Shown: piece after piece, positions 36,216 to 48,361 of the stretch
Numbering within the stretch: position 1 is the first letter of the stretch
How the letters are laid out: each line of letters opens with the position of its first letter
Source of the DNA: Hydractinia symbiolongicarpus
Lineage: Eukaryota > Cnidaria > Hydrozoa > Anthoathecata > Hydractiniidae
DNA length: 64,000 bases
Reading direction: 5' to 3'
NCBI RefSeq assembly: GCF_029227915.1
Contig: NC_079888.1
Location: 9,407,001 to 9,471,000, forward strand
Translations under genes and position numbers: made by a program
The notes under the pieces: model-generated
The model's database searches: none
What the model was told of the DNA's origin: nothing
What the model saw: the letters and a program-made list of their open reading frames with translations, nothing else

Positions 36216-37267
36216 CACAAAAGTTTTGGCCTATCTTTCTACATTATGAATGGGTTCGCCTGCTCAGAGTTTATTTTATATATGTGAAGTCATAGGAGTT
36301 TTTGGTACTACTTTTCAAGAAGTACTTACTTTTTGAAGCAAGAAGGCTGTCCATGGTTATACCTGGGGTGTCTTTTTGTGCTTGCTTGGTACGAATGGTC
36401 TTACATACCACTTCAATCTCTTAGTTTTCAGAATCATCAACCAAGTATTGCAAGTTTCCTTAAAAAACCAAAAAGAGATACGTTACGGTTCAAATATGTT
36501 TTATAGAGCTTTAGCCCTTAGATTTCAATCTTTTAAAAATAATCATGAAATTAGCAAACTAGTTCTTGTAAATTTTTAGCATAAGAAATGGTATTTTGTG
36601 CGCAAAAAAGTCATTACCCTTCAATACAAAGTAGTGTAACAATTTAAATGTACAGTCCCTTCTGCACTGTGGGCTTTGTCTTGTATTATTTCATTGTTTT
36701 GTGAGTCTTCCTTGAGCACTAAAAAATATCTTATTCATCACGAAAAATTCTGTCCAGCTGTGCAAAATTTAGTACAAGTAATGTCGATGTTATGACATGT
36801 TTACATACCAAATAAACAGTGCGAAGGTCTGTAAAGTGTTTCCAATCCACCATCCCTTTTTTTTATTTGATCATTAAACCATGACCATCAAATTCGTACC
36901 ACCTTTGGTGTGTCGCAACAATCCCATGTAGTGGTACATGTTCCAAAGTGAAACTGCAACCAAGTCATACCTAAATGATATTATCATTCGTTACACATAA
37001 CTTTAGATATAATATTTTGGTTTCAAGGCAATCATGTATGTTGGAAATATATCTTTACAAAGACTTATAATAAAACTTTGTGAATATTTGTCAAAAAGTT
37101 GATATTCCCACAATGTGACTCTATATATAATATTAACACTTGAAAAAATACATTACTTTGTTGTTGCCACACATAAAAGTAAGTAAGTATGAAAAATGGC
37201 ATATACTTTCCTGACATAATTTCCATTGATTTCAACACAGAATTCATAATAAAACGCCGATTTTAAT

Positions 37268-37965
37268 TTCAGTTTAGTTGAAGAAAATGTACATACCATC
37301 TGGTGGCTGTGCAGCATGACGTTTGTAATTCATTTGTTCTTTAACAGGTATGGAGAAAAAGTCGATGTCTTCATTGTTATCAAAGTTCGAATCAGTGATA
37401 ACCTTCGGCTGTTTTGAAACAGTCGGTGTGATTGTGGTTGATGGTGGCTGTCCAAATACTAGCTTGTACGGAGTAAATCCTGTAGCGCTGTTTTGTTGTG
37501 TGTTGATGGCATCTATTGAAAAAATGAAAAATATAATTAAGTAACGACAATTCGATCTGCATTTCAGAACTATTGTAATCAACCTACATCATATTTGTGG
37601 CAACCACGAGCTCCCAGGTTTAGTTTCACTGGCACACTCAGCTATCATGACTGATATTTGATGCTCCAGATTAATATGAGGCTGTTCTATCATGCCTTGA
37701 CTTCCTGGATGGCGAGGACGACCACGAACCACCTGAATCTCCTCTGACCAAGCTACGATAAGATGATCTACTGATTTATTTACAGATTCTGAACCGTTAT
37801 CGGAATGAAAGACCTTTGGTGGTCCTAACAATGAAAATATTTTTTCTAACTCAACAGTGTTTGGAGCGCTTTCTTTTCTCTCTCTTCTGTGGCTGTTTTA
37901 AGTGGCAAATTTCGCAATGAATTGGTATACTCTTTAATAACCGATCTTGGGATACCATAAAAAGA
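37268..37965 (-). pseudogene. Retroelement/Ginger-type (KRBA2-like) integrase fragment
   Basis: The minus strand reads an rve-type integrase core: GPPKVFHSDNGSE (second catalytic Asp in HSDNG) and RPRHPGSQGMIEQ (third catalytic Glu). After a break near 37585-37515 comes NSATGFTPYKLVFGQPP, a block found downstream of the core in this group. The first catalytic Asp region is not readable, and the break may be an intron (TTTTTCAATAG acceptor near 37515) or decay. With no gag, reverse transcriptase or ends visible, it is best treated as a broken transposon gene. Confidence 0.7.
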
Positions 37966-38525
37966 ACTTGAAACCTTAGTATACGAAAAATACGAATTGA
38001 GTAGTTATTTGTATCAATCTTTATATTTTGACTAGGGTACAATTTTTTATGTAAATAAAGTTATTAATTCTGATAAAAAAACACTAATACCTTTTTGAAT
38101 GTCTTTTTCACACCAGCGTGTTTTAATTCATTACAGTGAGCTGAGTGTATGATGTCAAAGAATTCATCTACGTATTTCACTGTCTGATTCATTGCTTTTC
38201 AAGTTCTAGGAAATTTTCTTCCTGAACTCTCTTGTTATTGTGTCACTCTTTGGTCTTTTACCAGTGCCTGTGTAACGCTGGGCAAATTATTCAAATTTTT
38301 GGCGATGAACTTCCATGGGTTAACTAAAACCAGTGTAGCTCCGACGATTAGAAAATTTAAATGAAAGTTTTTTCGAACGTTTTCTTCGAATTTGTAAGAA
38401 ATTAAACATCATTTCTGGACATCCTGTCTGGTCATGGCAAAAGAAAAATAGGCTCCACGTAAATTGCGAATTTCGTTTCATTTGCGATACTTTCCTATTT
38501 GCTTGTCCCGAATGATATAAAAGCC
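37966..38525. other. No gene seen
   Basis: AT-rich flank of the integrase fragment. It may include more of the same decayed element, but no motif could be read. Confidence 0.4.
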
Positions 38526-38770
38526 GGTCGACCCCGAAAACGTTCGTTCTAAAAGTGTCGAATAATATATGAATGTCATACATAAGTCGGTCTGCCCCGA
38601 TTATGTTCTTTCTATAATAAGTGAGAAATAATATTACACTGTCGTATATAAACAGGCCTGCCCTGATTATGTTCCTTTTATAAGTGCCAAATAATATTTT
38701 TTGAGTAATAAGTGGTCCTGTCCTGATTTTGTTGCCCTGATTATGTATGTTCTGCCCTGTTCTTAACCGG
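38526..38770 (-). repeat. Degenerate tandem repeat, about 60-65 bp units, 3-4 copies
   Basis: Units share GTC(T/G)(G/A)CCC(C/T)GA..ATGTTC.TTCTA, then AAGTG..AAATAATAT, and restart at about 38526, 38590, 38655 and 38714. The 161-codon minus-strand frame over this array is a by-product of the repeat (it shows as repeating GADRLMYD / GVDRLLYH). Confidence 0.7.
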
Positions 38771-38984
38771 GGTAAGCTGCCGTACTTAATTAGGCCAATG
38801 TTCATTATCCGGGAAGAACAATACGAACAGCTTTCGCCTGTTCGTCACAGACTCGCCACCTCGCCAATATGTTTTGTATGACGCAATAATTATGTGACAT
38901 ATCCGCGCCAATCAGGTTTCGCATCAGACCAGCGTCCTCCAGGGCCATGTTTGTATCGCCGTCCCGTGGTCAGAAAAGATACAA

Positions 38985-39006
38985 GATGCCCTGAGGACGA
39001 GGTTGT
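38985..39006. mobile_element. Single end of the CCAACCTCGTCC MITE family
   Basis: CCCTGAGGACGAGGTTG matches one terminus of the short MITEs; the opposite end was not found. Confidence 0.45.
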
Positions 39007-39014
39007 TCACGAAT

Positions 39015-39165
39015 AAAAATATATACGAAATTAGGTAATTTTTTTTTACCTTTTGCAAAGGAACTTAGGGATACGAGCCATTTTTAGTATCGACCTCTTT
39101 AATTGAGTTTGGCATAATTGAAAATTCTGGAAAGGTCTATTTTTTCGGATTTGGAAGATCGTGTG
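39015..39165 (-). repeat. Dispersed repeat, also at 50556-50670
   Basis: The minus strand reads TAATTTCGTATATATTTTTA and, on the far side, GACCTTTCCAGAATTTTCAA with TTATGCCAAACTCAATTAAA and CGATACTAAAAATGG. The plus strand at 50.6 kb has the same blocks in the same order. No coding capacity. Confidence 0.6.
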
Positions 39166-40481
39166 CGATCGTGTTGCGAATGCTTTTATTTAGTAATTTT
39201 AAACGTAAAATTTAGAAATAAAGGTATTTTCAAATAAGCAACAAAGATCTTATTGACTTAGGTCATACAGGTAATCGAAGTGATTTTTGTTCATAAAGAA
39301 TTTTAAAAAGTAGAGACAGGAGACCAATAATGCACAATAGGGCTCTAAAAACTAATTCCCGAACCAGTAATATGTCGATTACCTTCCTTCTTTGAAATTT
39401 AAAAATTATCCAGGTAGTGAAAAATGTTGCATTCAACTGTTTATAATATCTATAATAATTTATAAAGAAAGATTGCTTGAGATTTTGCATTCTAGAACTT
39501 ATTTGTATTTGGTTTACCAGGACTACATAGGGTCGAAAAAGGCATTTTTTAACTAAAAGATGTTCTTAGATTTATAGAAAATGTAGTTTTTTTTAGAACA
39601 CATTAACAAACTGGCAAACAAGTGAATAAAGTGCATCGCAACATGACGTAAGTAATATTTCCTTCCAACTTACCCGGGGTGACTTTTTGTCGTTTTCGGC
39701 TGAACTATGAGGTAGTCTATTCCAATTTCTTTTATACGGAAGGTTGCGTTACTTAGCTCTCTTACACTGGCGCTGATTTTGTTGGGAGTGGTTTTAAACC
39801 AAATCTTTGCGAATTGCAGGGGAGTGCAATTTTGTATTCCAATTGATATAGAATATATTGGTTTAGTCGGAGAAAATATAATAACCGTATTTTAAAAATG
39901 ACTTCCATGCAGCTTAACAGGCAAACAAAACGCATGAAATAGTGATGCGGGAAATATGCACGACTGGCGAAATTTAGAGGACCCGCAAACCCGTGGGTTT
40001 TTTACGGGTTAGCGACTGGTATAATAAACTGGTATCCACGTACTTAATTCTTCGTTGTACAAGGAAAAATGCACACGACAGTCAAAAGAATGAAGAAAGG
40101 TGAAAAAAGTTTTGTATTACTTGATAAAATCTGATCACTTTGCTTGATAGTAAAATCTGAAACGTTTTCCGCCCTTCTTCTTTTTCCAAAGTTCATGTTC
40201 CATTGTTTCAGCCATTTTTCAGGTTCGAAAATACATGAGGATCATATCTTTAAGTACTTATTTATTTTCAAACCCTATTGGCCGAACACTAACGTTTATC
40301 ACAGTAACTTAACATGAAAACATACAAATAACGAATGTAAACGAGAGTAAGTAATATAATGATAGCCACAAAAAAATTGTAATATAGCATGTACGAAATA
40401 AAATAAATAGTCCAAAATACGTGAGTATTGTCTTTGTAAAAATCGTCTTTGTAAAAAATTGTTCTTGTCAAGTTCAGATTT

Positions 40482-43400
40482 TTACTTTTTCTTTTTCTTA
40501 TCGTCGTCGTCATCATCAGCATCATCATCATCATCATTATTATCATCATCATCATCATACATATCGTCATTGTCGTCGCTAACGACATTCGCTTCCTCGT
40601 CATCGTTGTCGTCAAATTTATCGGTGTCGTCTAAGTCGTCAAAACGGTCATCATCTGTTCTTCCATCTTCGATCGCGATTTTTTTACGATGGCTAGAAAT
40701 GAAAAACATTAGCTGGGGATTACTGCTATGTTATTAGAAGTTTTGTGAAATTTGCTCCTGCAAAATTAAACATTTCGTAATTACGCAACTTCGTTCCCGG
40801 GGCAATATTTCGCTTTTTTTATATCTGAGACGGCACGAAGAAATGAGATTGTCAGAAAGGGCCTAGGGACGAGGTTGGTAATTACGCTAATGAAGCACCA
40901 TTACTGGATGAAAACTTGCAGTGTTGACTTAAAAAAATACCAAAGACTTTACAAGGACCAGAGACTTGTGTTACAAGGACCACATCGCCCACGACATGTA
41001 GTAACAAGCTATTCCTCTTGAAATTATGAAATTTAATATACGCACATGAGAATCCTATAGTGTTTAAAATCCGTTTTTCCTTGTCTATTGTGCACAAAAA
41101 AAAAAAAAAAAATTTTTTATGCCTAAACTTAGGATATTTTCGCGCGTAAAGAATGATCGAGAAAAAAGTTTCGCAAGAAATTTTTGCATTGACTCTCGCA
41201 CACGTACTTTGTAGCGAGAATGCATGACAAATAGCGAGCGCGAAAAATAGTACAAATATTATTTTTTCTCTGCGTTCATATTGCACAGCGACCCCTGAAG
41301 AAAGATGGACAATCACATACCTTCTAAACCTGGGATGATAGTCTTCTACCTCAAGCGAATCTTTTTTTGCGCATTTATTATAAGCAGCTTGAACTTGCTC
41401 CATACCATACTCTTCAATGAAATATTCATACGCTGGGTTAGTCAAATCTCGACCTCTAGCCTTATTTCTACAAATAGACTTTTCTACGCTTGGCGTAATC
41501 TGAGGTCGAGGACAGTTATCGTACACTGCTTTAATGGCTGCTTCACTGTAGAGTTTATTCTTAGCTACGACTTCGTCGAAAAAGTATCCGTCATTTTTGT
41601 CCCTGCAAACCAGCTCGGCTCTAGAAGTTGATAACGCGCAGCTGTTGTAACTTGTCTCCACTTGTGTGATGTTGTATTTAAAAAAAGACGTTAGGACCTG
41701 CGATAACGTTTTGTCGCTGTCTTTCGCCGTACAAATGGATGTCCGTGTATCGTTGATGAGATCAGCTGGAGGACATTTTGAAGTGTAAATAAACCACTTG
41801 ACTTGCGTCACGTTGATCTTTTCCTTTGCTGCATTAGCTTGGTCGCTTAAATTGTCTACCCAGTTTTGACAAACCAGCTTCTTTTTGTCTTGATCATTCA
41901 AGATACAATCTGTTTGGTAGCCCGTCTCATTCATTTTACTGGTCACCCAAGACGTGACTTGTTCTTCGGTCATATACCCGTTATCGACGCAATCCTTGGC
42001 ATCTTTTATTTCTTGTTTTTGAGCATTCAAGAATAAGTTATGAAGGGTATCAGTACCTTTCTTGCATTCTGCGACAGCGTAGTTTAGTGTGTTAAATTTC
42101 TTTGTTAGACATGTCAACTTGTACTTGACCTTACTGAACGCCAGAGTGGCTTTTTGGACTAGATATTCTGTATATGAAAAGTTAGCCGTAGTAATTCTTG
42201 TATTGAAATCAGTGAGATCAAGACCAACTTGCTTCATCGTAGAAGCATCTGATGCATTTTCCATGAGCTTTATAACTTCACGAGTGAAAGAAGTAAAGTT
42301 CGTTGAGTAGAGGGATGATTTTAAAAGGTCGTACTCCTAAAAATGTGGCAAGAATTTACGTGACTACACATCACTTTTTTCGTGCGTATTAATAATTATA
42401 GGCCAATAATACAGACAAATGCGAACTCGCAAAACTCGTTCGTAAAGGCGCGAAAGGATGATGAACAGATTGAGCTGCGTGGCTACTTAAGTTACGTAAA
42501 TAAGAACTCGCCATAAAAACTTACAGCTGTCACATTATTCTTTAAGTCGACAACTTCCTTGAACAAATAGTTTGTATGATTCTCCTTCGGTTTCCATGTG
42601 TTTAAAGCGTTTCTCATTCCGTCGCGAATGTCGTTGCAGGTATCAATGGTCTTTATGACGTACAGTATATCTTGAACTGTGGAAAAGAATAAGTTATGCC
42701 ATGAACTGAATTTTCATTAAAAGAACAAGTTATATTAACAGAAAAATCCACATTCAGATGCTTTGGCTTGAAACTGAGACTCCTACGTAATAACAAGTCA
42801 GAAAGAAATGGAATCCTAGGGACAAGCATGCGTCACACATACAAGCGTGCGAACTCTGGCCGTGCGAGCTTTGTTACAGTGTGATAACATGTTACTATGG
42901 CAACGTACCTGATGCGTACACTGTGAAAATGGTTGTAGCTCCAAACGTAAGCGCTTTTGCAGCTATTTTGTAGTTTCCTTTGATAAACCATCCTGCTCTT
43001 TGCATGTAAGATGGATTAAGTACGACACCTGCGTTGCTTGAAACGGCGTTGCTTCGAGCTCGTACTACAGGAACCTAACAAAAAATAGTTTTATATATAC
43101 AATTGGGAATATTTTAGGAGAACGCTGCCGCAATAAAAGTGTAGCAGTTTATAGCCTTATTGTAAATTTTCTGCAAAAACTATTTGTTTAATTTATCTAA
43201 AAAAAAAAAGAAAAATATAAAATATTTAACCCACGTTCATTTTCTTCCATTTCTGTGAAACCCAACGCAACATAAACAAGTCTGAAACAAAACTCGACGC
43301 CCTGAGAACGTTATTAAAAACGTCGGAAAAAATGCTGTTCATAGTGATTGTTACCAAGGTCAAGTTTGAAAGTGATGCATTATGGGCTTCCAATTTTTTC

Positions 43401-46278
43401 TAAAAAGAAATAAATGGGAATTTAAGATTTTGAATTTTACTCCGGAATGTGTATATAATGTAAAAAAATTAGCTAGTATCACCAATGTTATTGGATTATT
43501 AACAAAAAACCGAAGGGATTACCACGAGAATAGCGCCTTTGCTAATTTTTTTACATTACATACACATTTATAGTGTAGTTTCTATAAAAAGTATTGTGAC
43601 CCAAAGTAAACACACAAACAGCATTTGAAAGCGTAAATATTCATTAGACAAACATCAACCTCGTCCCTAAGGCATCGTGTCTTCGCGGTGGGCATCGTAT
43701 CTTCGCGGCGGCGGCGGCGGCGGTGACGCTGGGAACGAGGTTGGACAAACATAAACTGTGATAGCAAACCTGCAAATCGAATCTGGCGTTTCTAATTTTT
43801 ACTTCTAAGTCACTGTCCAATGTTTTGACAAGTTTACCCATGCTGTCGTCAATCTTTTTCATCTCCTCGTACATATAGGTGTTGAGACGACTCAGTTTAA
43901 ATAGATACGTTTCTGTATTTTGAACTAAATACATGAACGAAAAAAGAAGTAGAAACATCTGGTAGTCATTGGCCGTTTCTTTCAACAATATAGCTCTCTT
44001 GAATGTTTAAAAGTTTGGACGGTTTAAAAAATAGTCTAAACAAAGCATATTTTACAGAATTTTTAGGTAAAGTAAACTAAGGGCGTGTAAAGGCGTTTAG
44101 TGGCATTTTGGGGGCGTTTAGGGGCGTTTAGGAATATGCAGGAGAAGCATTAGCACTAGGACAGAGAAAATAATCTTCAAGTGACTCACCTGTTAACCAA
44201 TGATTATCGATCTCTTCGCTTTTTGCCAACACCCGATCTTTTATTCCCTTGTATTCGTCATAGTCGGAACAAATACTTTTGTGTACCCCACAACATTTAT
44301 GCTGTTCGAACCAAATGTCAAAACCCAGCTTAGCGGTACTGATAGCCAATGAAGCACCGTGTATAATACCAGCGGTTATTAACGCCGCCTTTAAAACTCT
44401 TGCGCCAGTCGGTCCAAGTGCACCTAAAACAGCATAGATTACAATTGAAGTCAGTGACAAGGAATCTGAAAAACCATTGGCTGAGATTTAGACAAATGAT
44501 TTAATCGAGCCACTTCCAAATTTTTATCCAGTCCACCATCACCATTCACACTCCAAACGGTTAAAAATCGGGCAAAAAGAATGCCGTAACTCCTGACAAG
44601 TAATTTGTTATGAAAAGCTTCTCGCATGTTCAAAACGGGGATAAGCTGTGCTACACAATGGTAGCAAACATAAAACATCTTAGGTCTTAGCCTTCAGAAA
44701 TGGGAATTGTTAATAGCGAATTATTTTTTGGCCAAAAAAGGTCTTTTTAAAAAATCAGGCGCGCATTCTAATAGCTTTAATCACATTGGTAACTAATAGT
44801 GTTTTAATAACACTTCTTTTTTATTTTATTTTTTGGCTGATGAAAAAAGCGGAAGACTTTTTACCATTTTTATTTATTCCGTTTCCATGACGTCATAATT
44901 ACAAATTAATTAAGACTTGCTCTTAAGATGTTCCAACATACGAAAAAGCAAAGTTTTAACTTTTTTTTAACAAACTTTGATTCTCGAGATATATTGTCTT
45001 AACCCTATTCGGTCCGGGGTTTTTCGAACATACTATGACCGGGGGCGGAACCCGCCCCCCTCAATAACTTTTCATAGGGTCGTTCAAATTGAATCAAACT
45101 TGGCACACGTACTATAGTACGTCATAAAAGGAACAAAATGGCAGCAATAAATTTTTGCTTGCGTCAGCACATTTTTGTGACGTCATCACAAACTTGAAAT
45201 TTGTTAAAAATGCCACTATCTGCTTAAAATTTAATTACTTTTGTTCCAGAGCGAATTTTTGCATTCTGTCTAAAGTTTCTGAAAGCTAAATAAAAGTTAT
45301 TTAACATATTTTACTGGGGTTCGCATCAAAATTTGCCAAAAATCGCCCGAAAATCCGTTTTCCGATTTTCGGGTAAAATCCGACAAAATCAGGAAATCGG
45401 GTTAATCACGTGTCTTAATTATGAAAAATGATTCTTCTTAATAAACAAAAGTTGTGTTGCAAGTTTCAAGTTCTAAGGATAATCCTAACAGGAGTTATTA
45501 AATTTTTCCCATTATAAGGATTTCATAGAGATATTTAGGGGTAGTTTCGAGTAATGGCCAATATCACAGCCTCTGAAAGGTATGGGACCTAAAAATTTGG
45601 CATGCAGGTGTCTAATAGATAAATATTGAAACTCAGTAAGTTTCATAGCCATATAAGATAGTAATAAGGATTTATTAAAAAAACCGTCAGGGACCGAATA
45701 GGGTTAAGTTTTGTTGCGGAATTTAGCTTAAGCCGAGCCGAAGCCAAAGTCAAAGTATTCATTACTTATCAGGTTAGCTTGTCTTGGATCGTCCACCCTT
45801 TAAAACTGGAGTTGTTTTGGTGTGCGTATGTTTTATTACGGCTTAGCTAAGAATTTGCCAGTCAGACCGTGCGAAGCACATCCAGGTTAGCTGTGTAGAG
45901 CCGCTCAGTATGCTATCCACGGCACAACTTGTGTAATGGACCTGACGAGGTTAACTGGATGAAGCTCGACATTTTCCAAGGTTTTTTAAACTTTAACAAA
46001 AAAACCCGATTCTAGTTATAATTCAGTCGATATACACTTAGTTAACAGTGTTCCCCCAATATAAGTTCCAACATTTAAAAAAACATACGTTTTGATACGC
46101 TCCTCCTTTCCATCCATTCCTCATCTCTAGATTTCTTCCCATAATCCTCTATTCTTGTTGTCCCATAAAGCTCTAGTTCATTTTCCTCGACATGATATAT
46201 CCTTCTTGCTCGAACTTCTTGACAAAGTAATGAGATGAGCAGAAGCACAAAGAATATCTGTATCCTTCTTTCACCCAT
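40482..46278 (-). CDS. Secreted protein with five tandem two-cysteine modules and acidic tail, complete, 8 exons
   Basis: Not a family I recognise. Exons from the start codon: 46278-46089, 44465-44190, 43924-43770, 43399-43235, 43074-42909, 42676-42525, 42336-41321, 40692-40482. All have GT..AG borders with matching phases and total 2331 bases, 776 residues. Residues 1-25 form a signal peptide (IQIFFVLLLISLLCQEVRA). A long hydrophobic stretch follows at about 70-104 (SIVIYAVLGALGP, AALITAGIIHGASLAIS), then helical, coiled-coil-prone segments in exons 3-6. Exon 7 holds 12 Cys. The first pair is short (15 residues between). The next five pairs are regular: C-x27, x31, x30, x30 and x32-C, separated by 10-13 residues and ending in YxxC-like words (SYNSC, VYDNC, AYNKC). 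At least ten NxS/T sites are present. The last exon encodes an Asp-rich tail ending KKKKK, built on a GAT microsatellite. Introns carry two short MITEs and a piggyBac-type MITE. The start is the ATG that directly precedes the signal peptide. Confidence 0.85.
40500..40560 (-). repeat. Coding GAT/GAC microsatellite (poly-Asp)
   Basis: Imperfect ATC triplets on the plus strand encode the poly-Asp/Asn tail of the secreted protein on the minus strand. Such tracts change length easily, so the tail length may vary between alleles. Confidence 0.8.
40785..40879. mobile_element. Short MITE of the CCAACCTCGTCC family (intron 7 of the secreted gene)
   Basis: Left end GCAACTTCGTTCCCGGGG, right end CCTAGGGACGAGGTTGGT: a diverged inverted pair about 95 bases apart. 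Confidence 0.55.
43656..43744. mobile_element. Short MITE of the CCAACCTCGTCC family with GCG expansion
   Basis: Left end CAACCTCGTCCCTAAGG, right end CTGGGAACGAGGTTGG. The core has a duplicated GGGCATCGT.TCTTCGCGG word and a (GGC)n run. It lies in the intron between exons 43770-43924 and 43235-43399 of the secreted gene. Confidence 0.7.
44999..45707. mobile_element. piggyBac-type MITE with intact TTAA target duplication
   Basis: The body is 45003-45703 (701 bp), flanked on both sides by TTAA. The ends are perfect 13-bp inverted repeats, CCCTATTCGGTCC and GGACCGAATAGGG. TTAA plus a CCC-starting end is the hallmark of piggyBac elements. There is no transposase frame, so it is non-autonomous. 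It lies in intron 1 of the secreted gene. Diverged or truncated relatives are at 4341-4480 and 48870-49070. Confidence 0.88.
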
Positions 46279-46673
46279 ACCTGCTGTATGAGAATACAGA
46301 TGTTAAATCTCTGAAAGGTAGTTTGCTTGCTTTATAAGACAGATTCTTCCGCTTTGCGATGCAGTAAAAAGGACGTAATTATCTTATAATTATAGGCTTT
46401 TACAGCTATAATCTACCTCTTTTAATTGATCTATTGTTAAGCATATTTTGAGAAAGGAACTTTTTTTTCAACCTAAAAATATAGTGTTTGTAACGTAATG
46501 TTAGTTCGTGTGAAAATTTAACCGCTCACTGTATATGATGGGAGTAAGCAAGGTTACGCCCGTGAGAACTTGAAAATGTTATTTTCTTTAATTATTTTCT
46601 TTTTAAATGAGAGTATTTTAACTATTTTAGTACTGTTTTAAGATACCAAACTCGACACTCACAACACGTTTAA

Positions 46674-46717
46674 ACAACCTCGCGCAATACCCAAAAAAAG
46701 AAAAAGAACGAGGTTGG
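46674..46717. mobile_element. Minimal copy of the CCAACCTCGTCC MITE family (44 bp)
   Basis: CAACCTCGCG and AGAACGAGGTTGG face each other with only about 20 bases between, mostly A. It may be a deletion product. Confidence 0.45.
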
Positions 46718-47754
46718 TGTTTTAGTCGATTTTCATTTAAAATCACTTAAGATAATTATGTTGCTAAGAAACTAAGTAATGTAGGTCATGAAATAATTAT
46801 GAAAAACTCTTTGACAACACTTTGACAAAACAAATCGAAACAACGCAAAGCGGAACACATTCCAACTTATGTGTACAGTGCTTAGCTTTACTTAACTGGA
46901 TAAAAAATCACTTCTTTTCACATCTTCCTAACAATAAGTTAGAACAAAAAAAAAAACAGTATTGGAGTAAATTGTTATATTTGTAGGTATTGGTATATTG
47001 GTAGAGTGGTACATTGCATGACATATTTTATAAAACATATTTCATATTCATCACAGATCTTTGCACTTGACATCAACCGACTTGTGACCATGAACTGGAT
47101 TAAAAACTTTCTCAGTATCCACGGCCAAATGTAGATTGCATCTTTTGTGCGTATTTTCCAAGAAAGAAAACCGTGAGGCTGGTCACTTTCAGTTGTCGAT
47201 GTTCGTCTGTTCTTCTTCACGCCAACATTTTCTTTGATTATTTGCTCCGGTGAGGTACCAACGAAAGTTGCATCAATTAATAATAATGACAGTTAAAGTT
47301 TGCGTTGCTTTAAACGCAACCAAAGACCGAGGCTTGGCCGAGGATACAACACGTGCATTTATACTATTCTCATGCTCATGCGCATAACCTGAAATGATGG
47401 GTTACATTGTAGTGCAGAATCCGAAAAGAAACTTCGTTCCCGACTTATCGCAGAACGTCGGAAATAGCGCGACATAAATGTCTATTAAAAAAACGTTCAG
47501 TTGGTCTACCCAGTGACGCAAAGGCTTGTCCTTAAAATAGCCATGCTTTCTATTTTCCAAACCCCAATTGTTATTTTTAAAAACATTCTTTGGAACTTCT
47601 GTTTTGATGCAAAAAGGTTTTAGGTTATTAAACGTGCAAAAGTTTCTCCTGCTTAACAAGCGGTGGTAGAAAAAAAACAGAACAAAAAAATAGAAACTAG
47701 ATTTTGAAACTACAAAAGTTTTACACTCACCTAACCAATTTTTTACCCAAAAAA

Positions 47755-47799
47755 ATTGAAGTGTTGACTGTCGATAGTAAATTGACAGTCAACACTTTA
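47755..47799. repeat. Hairpin, about 18-bp arms, one mismatch
   Basis: ATTGAAGTGTTGACTGTC faces GACAGTCAACACTTTAAT across a short loop. Intergenic; no adjoining gene. Confidence 0.8.
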
Positions 47800-48330
47800 A
47801 TTTTTATTATTAAATAGCTGTAAACACACAGATTCAATTTCCGCTTATGATGGAGGGGGTTAACAAATTACCTTAAAGCCCAAAGCTCAGTGTCCTAGCT
47901 TTACTTTCAAAATATCATACGCCTATTCCTACCTACTGTCGATTAAAGGTCTTGATGTATTCTAATTTAAGGTAAATTAAGGTGAAGCGTTTATTCAAAA
48001 GATAGATCTAGCAATTACTATACTACGGTTGCATTTGGGAACGTTTTCAGGTCGATTTCAGGGGGTTCTTGTTTCTCTACTTCTGCTATACCTTCCAAAC
48101 CTGCTAAACCTCCTCCTTCAATAATGTTTTTCGGGAGGTTCAAAGTAAGCTAGACAAACTTTAAATTTATATTTGATTTTTGTGTTCCATGTTACTACAA
48201 TACATTACGTGAAAATATCGATGTTGTTTTTTCTTCCCTGCGTGAGCAAACACGTGTAAATAATTATTTAATTTGTTGATATGTTTTATGTTACTACTGT
48301 ACACAAACTTGACGAAAAATCAATCAATAA

Positions 48331-48335
<5 letters not shown>

Positions 48336-48355
<20 letters not shown>
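48336..48355. repeat. Short (TA)n microsatellite
   Basis: About ten TA units in AT-rich intergenic DNA. Confidence 0.9.

Positions 48356-48361
<6 letters not shown>

Noticed and set aside
38320-38805. 161-codon minus-strand frame
   Set aside because: Its repeating pattern is produced by the about 62-bp tandem array; no conserved protein signal.
40289-40615. Met/Thr-rich 108-codon minus frame
   Set aside because: It is the poly-Asp microsatellite of the secreted gene read in the wrong frame plus 3' flank.
40882-41320. C-terminal extension of the 460-codon minus frame
   Set aside because: A donor at 41319-41320 joins in phase to exon 40692-40482. Beyond it the frame runs through a MITE and an A run.
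41305-41631. 108-codon plus-strand frame
   Set aside because: Antisense to the cysteine-module exon; composition follows from the opposite strand.
46975-47659. Two minus-strand frames upstream of the secreted gene
   Set aside because: No recognisable domains, no matching splice phases and no start context. A short stretch (HLAVDTEKVFNPVHGHK) in another frame looked coding-like but is bounded by stops.
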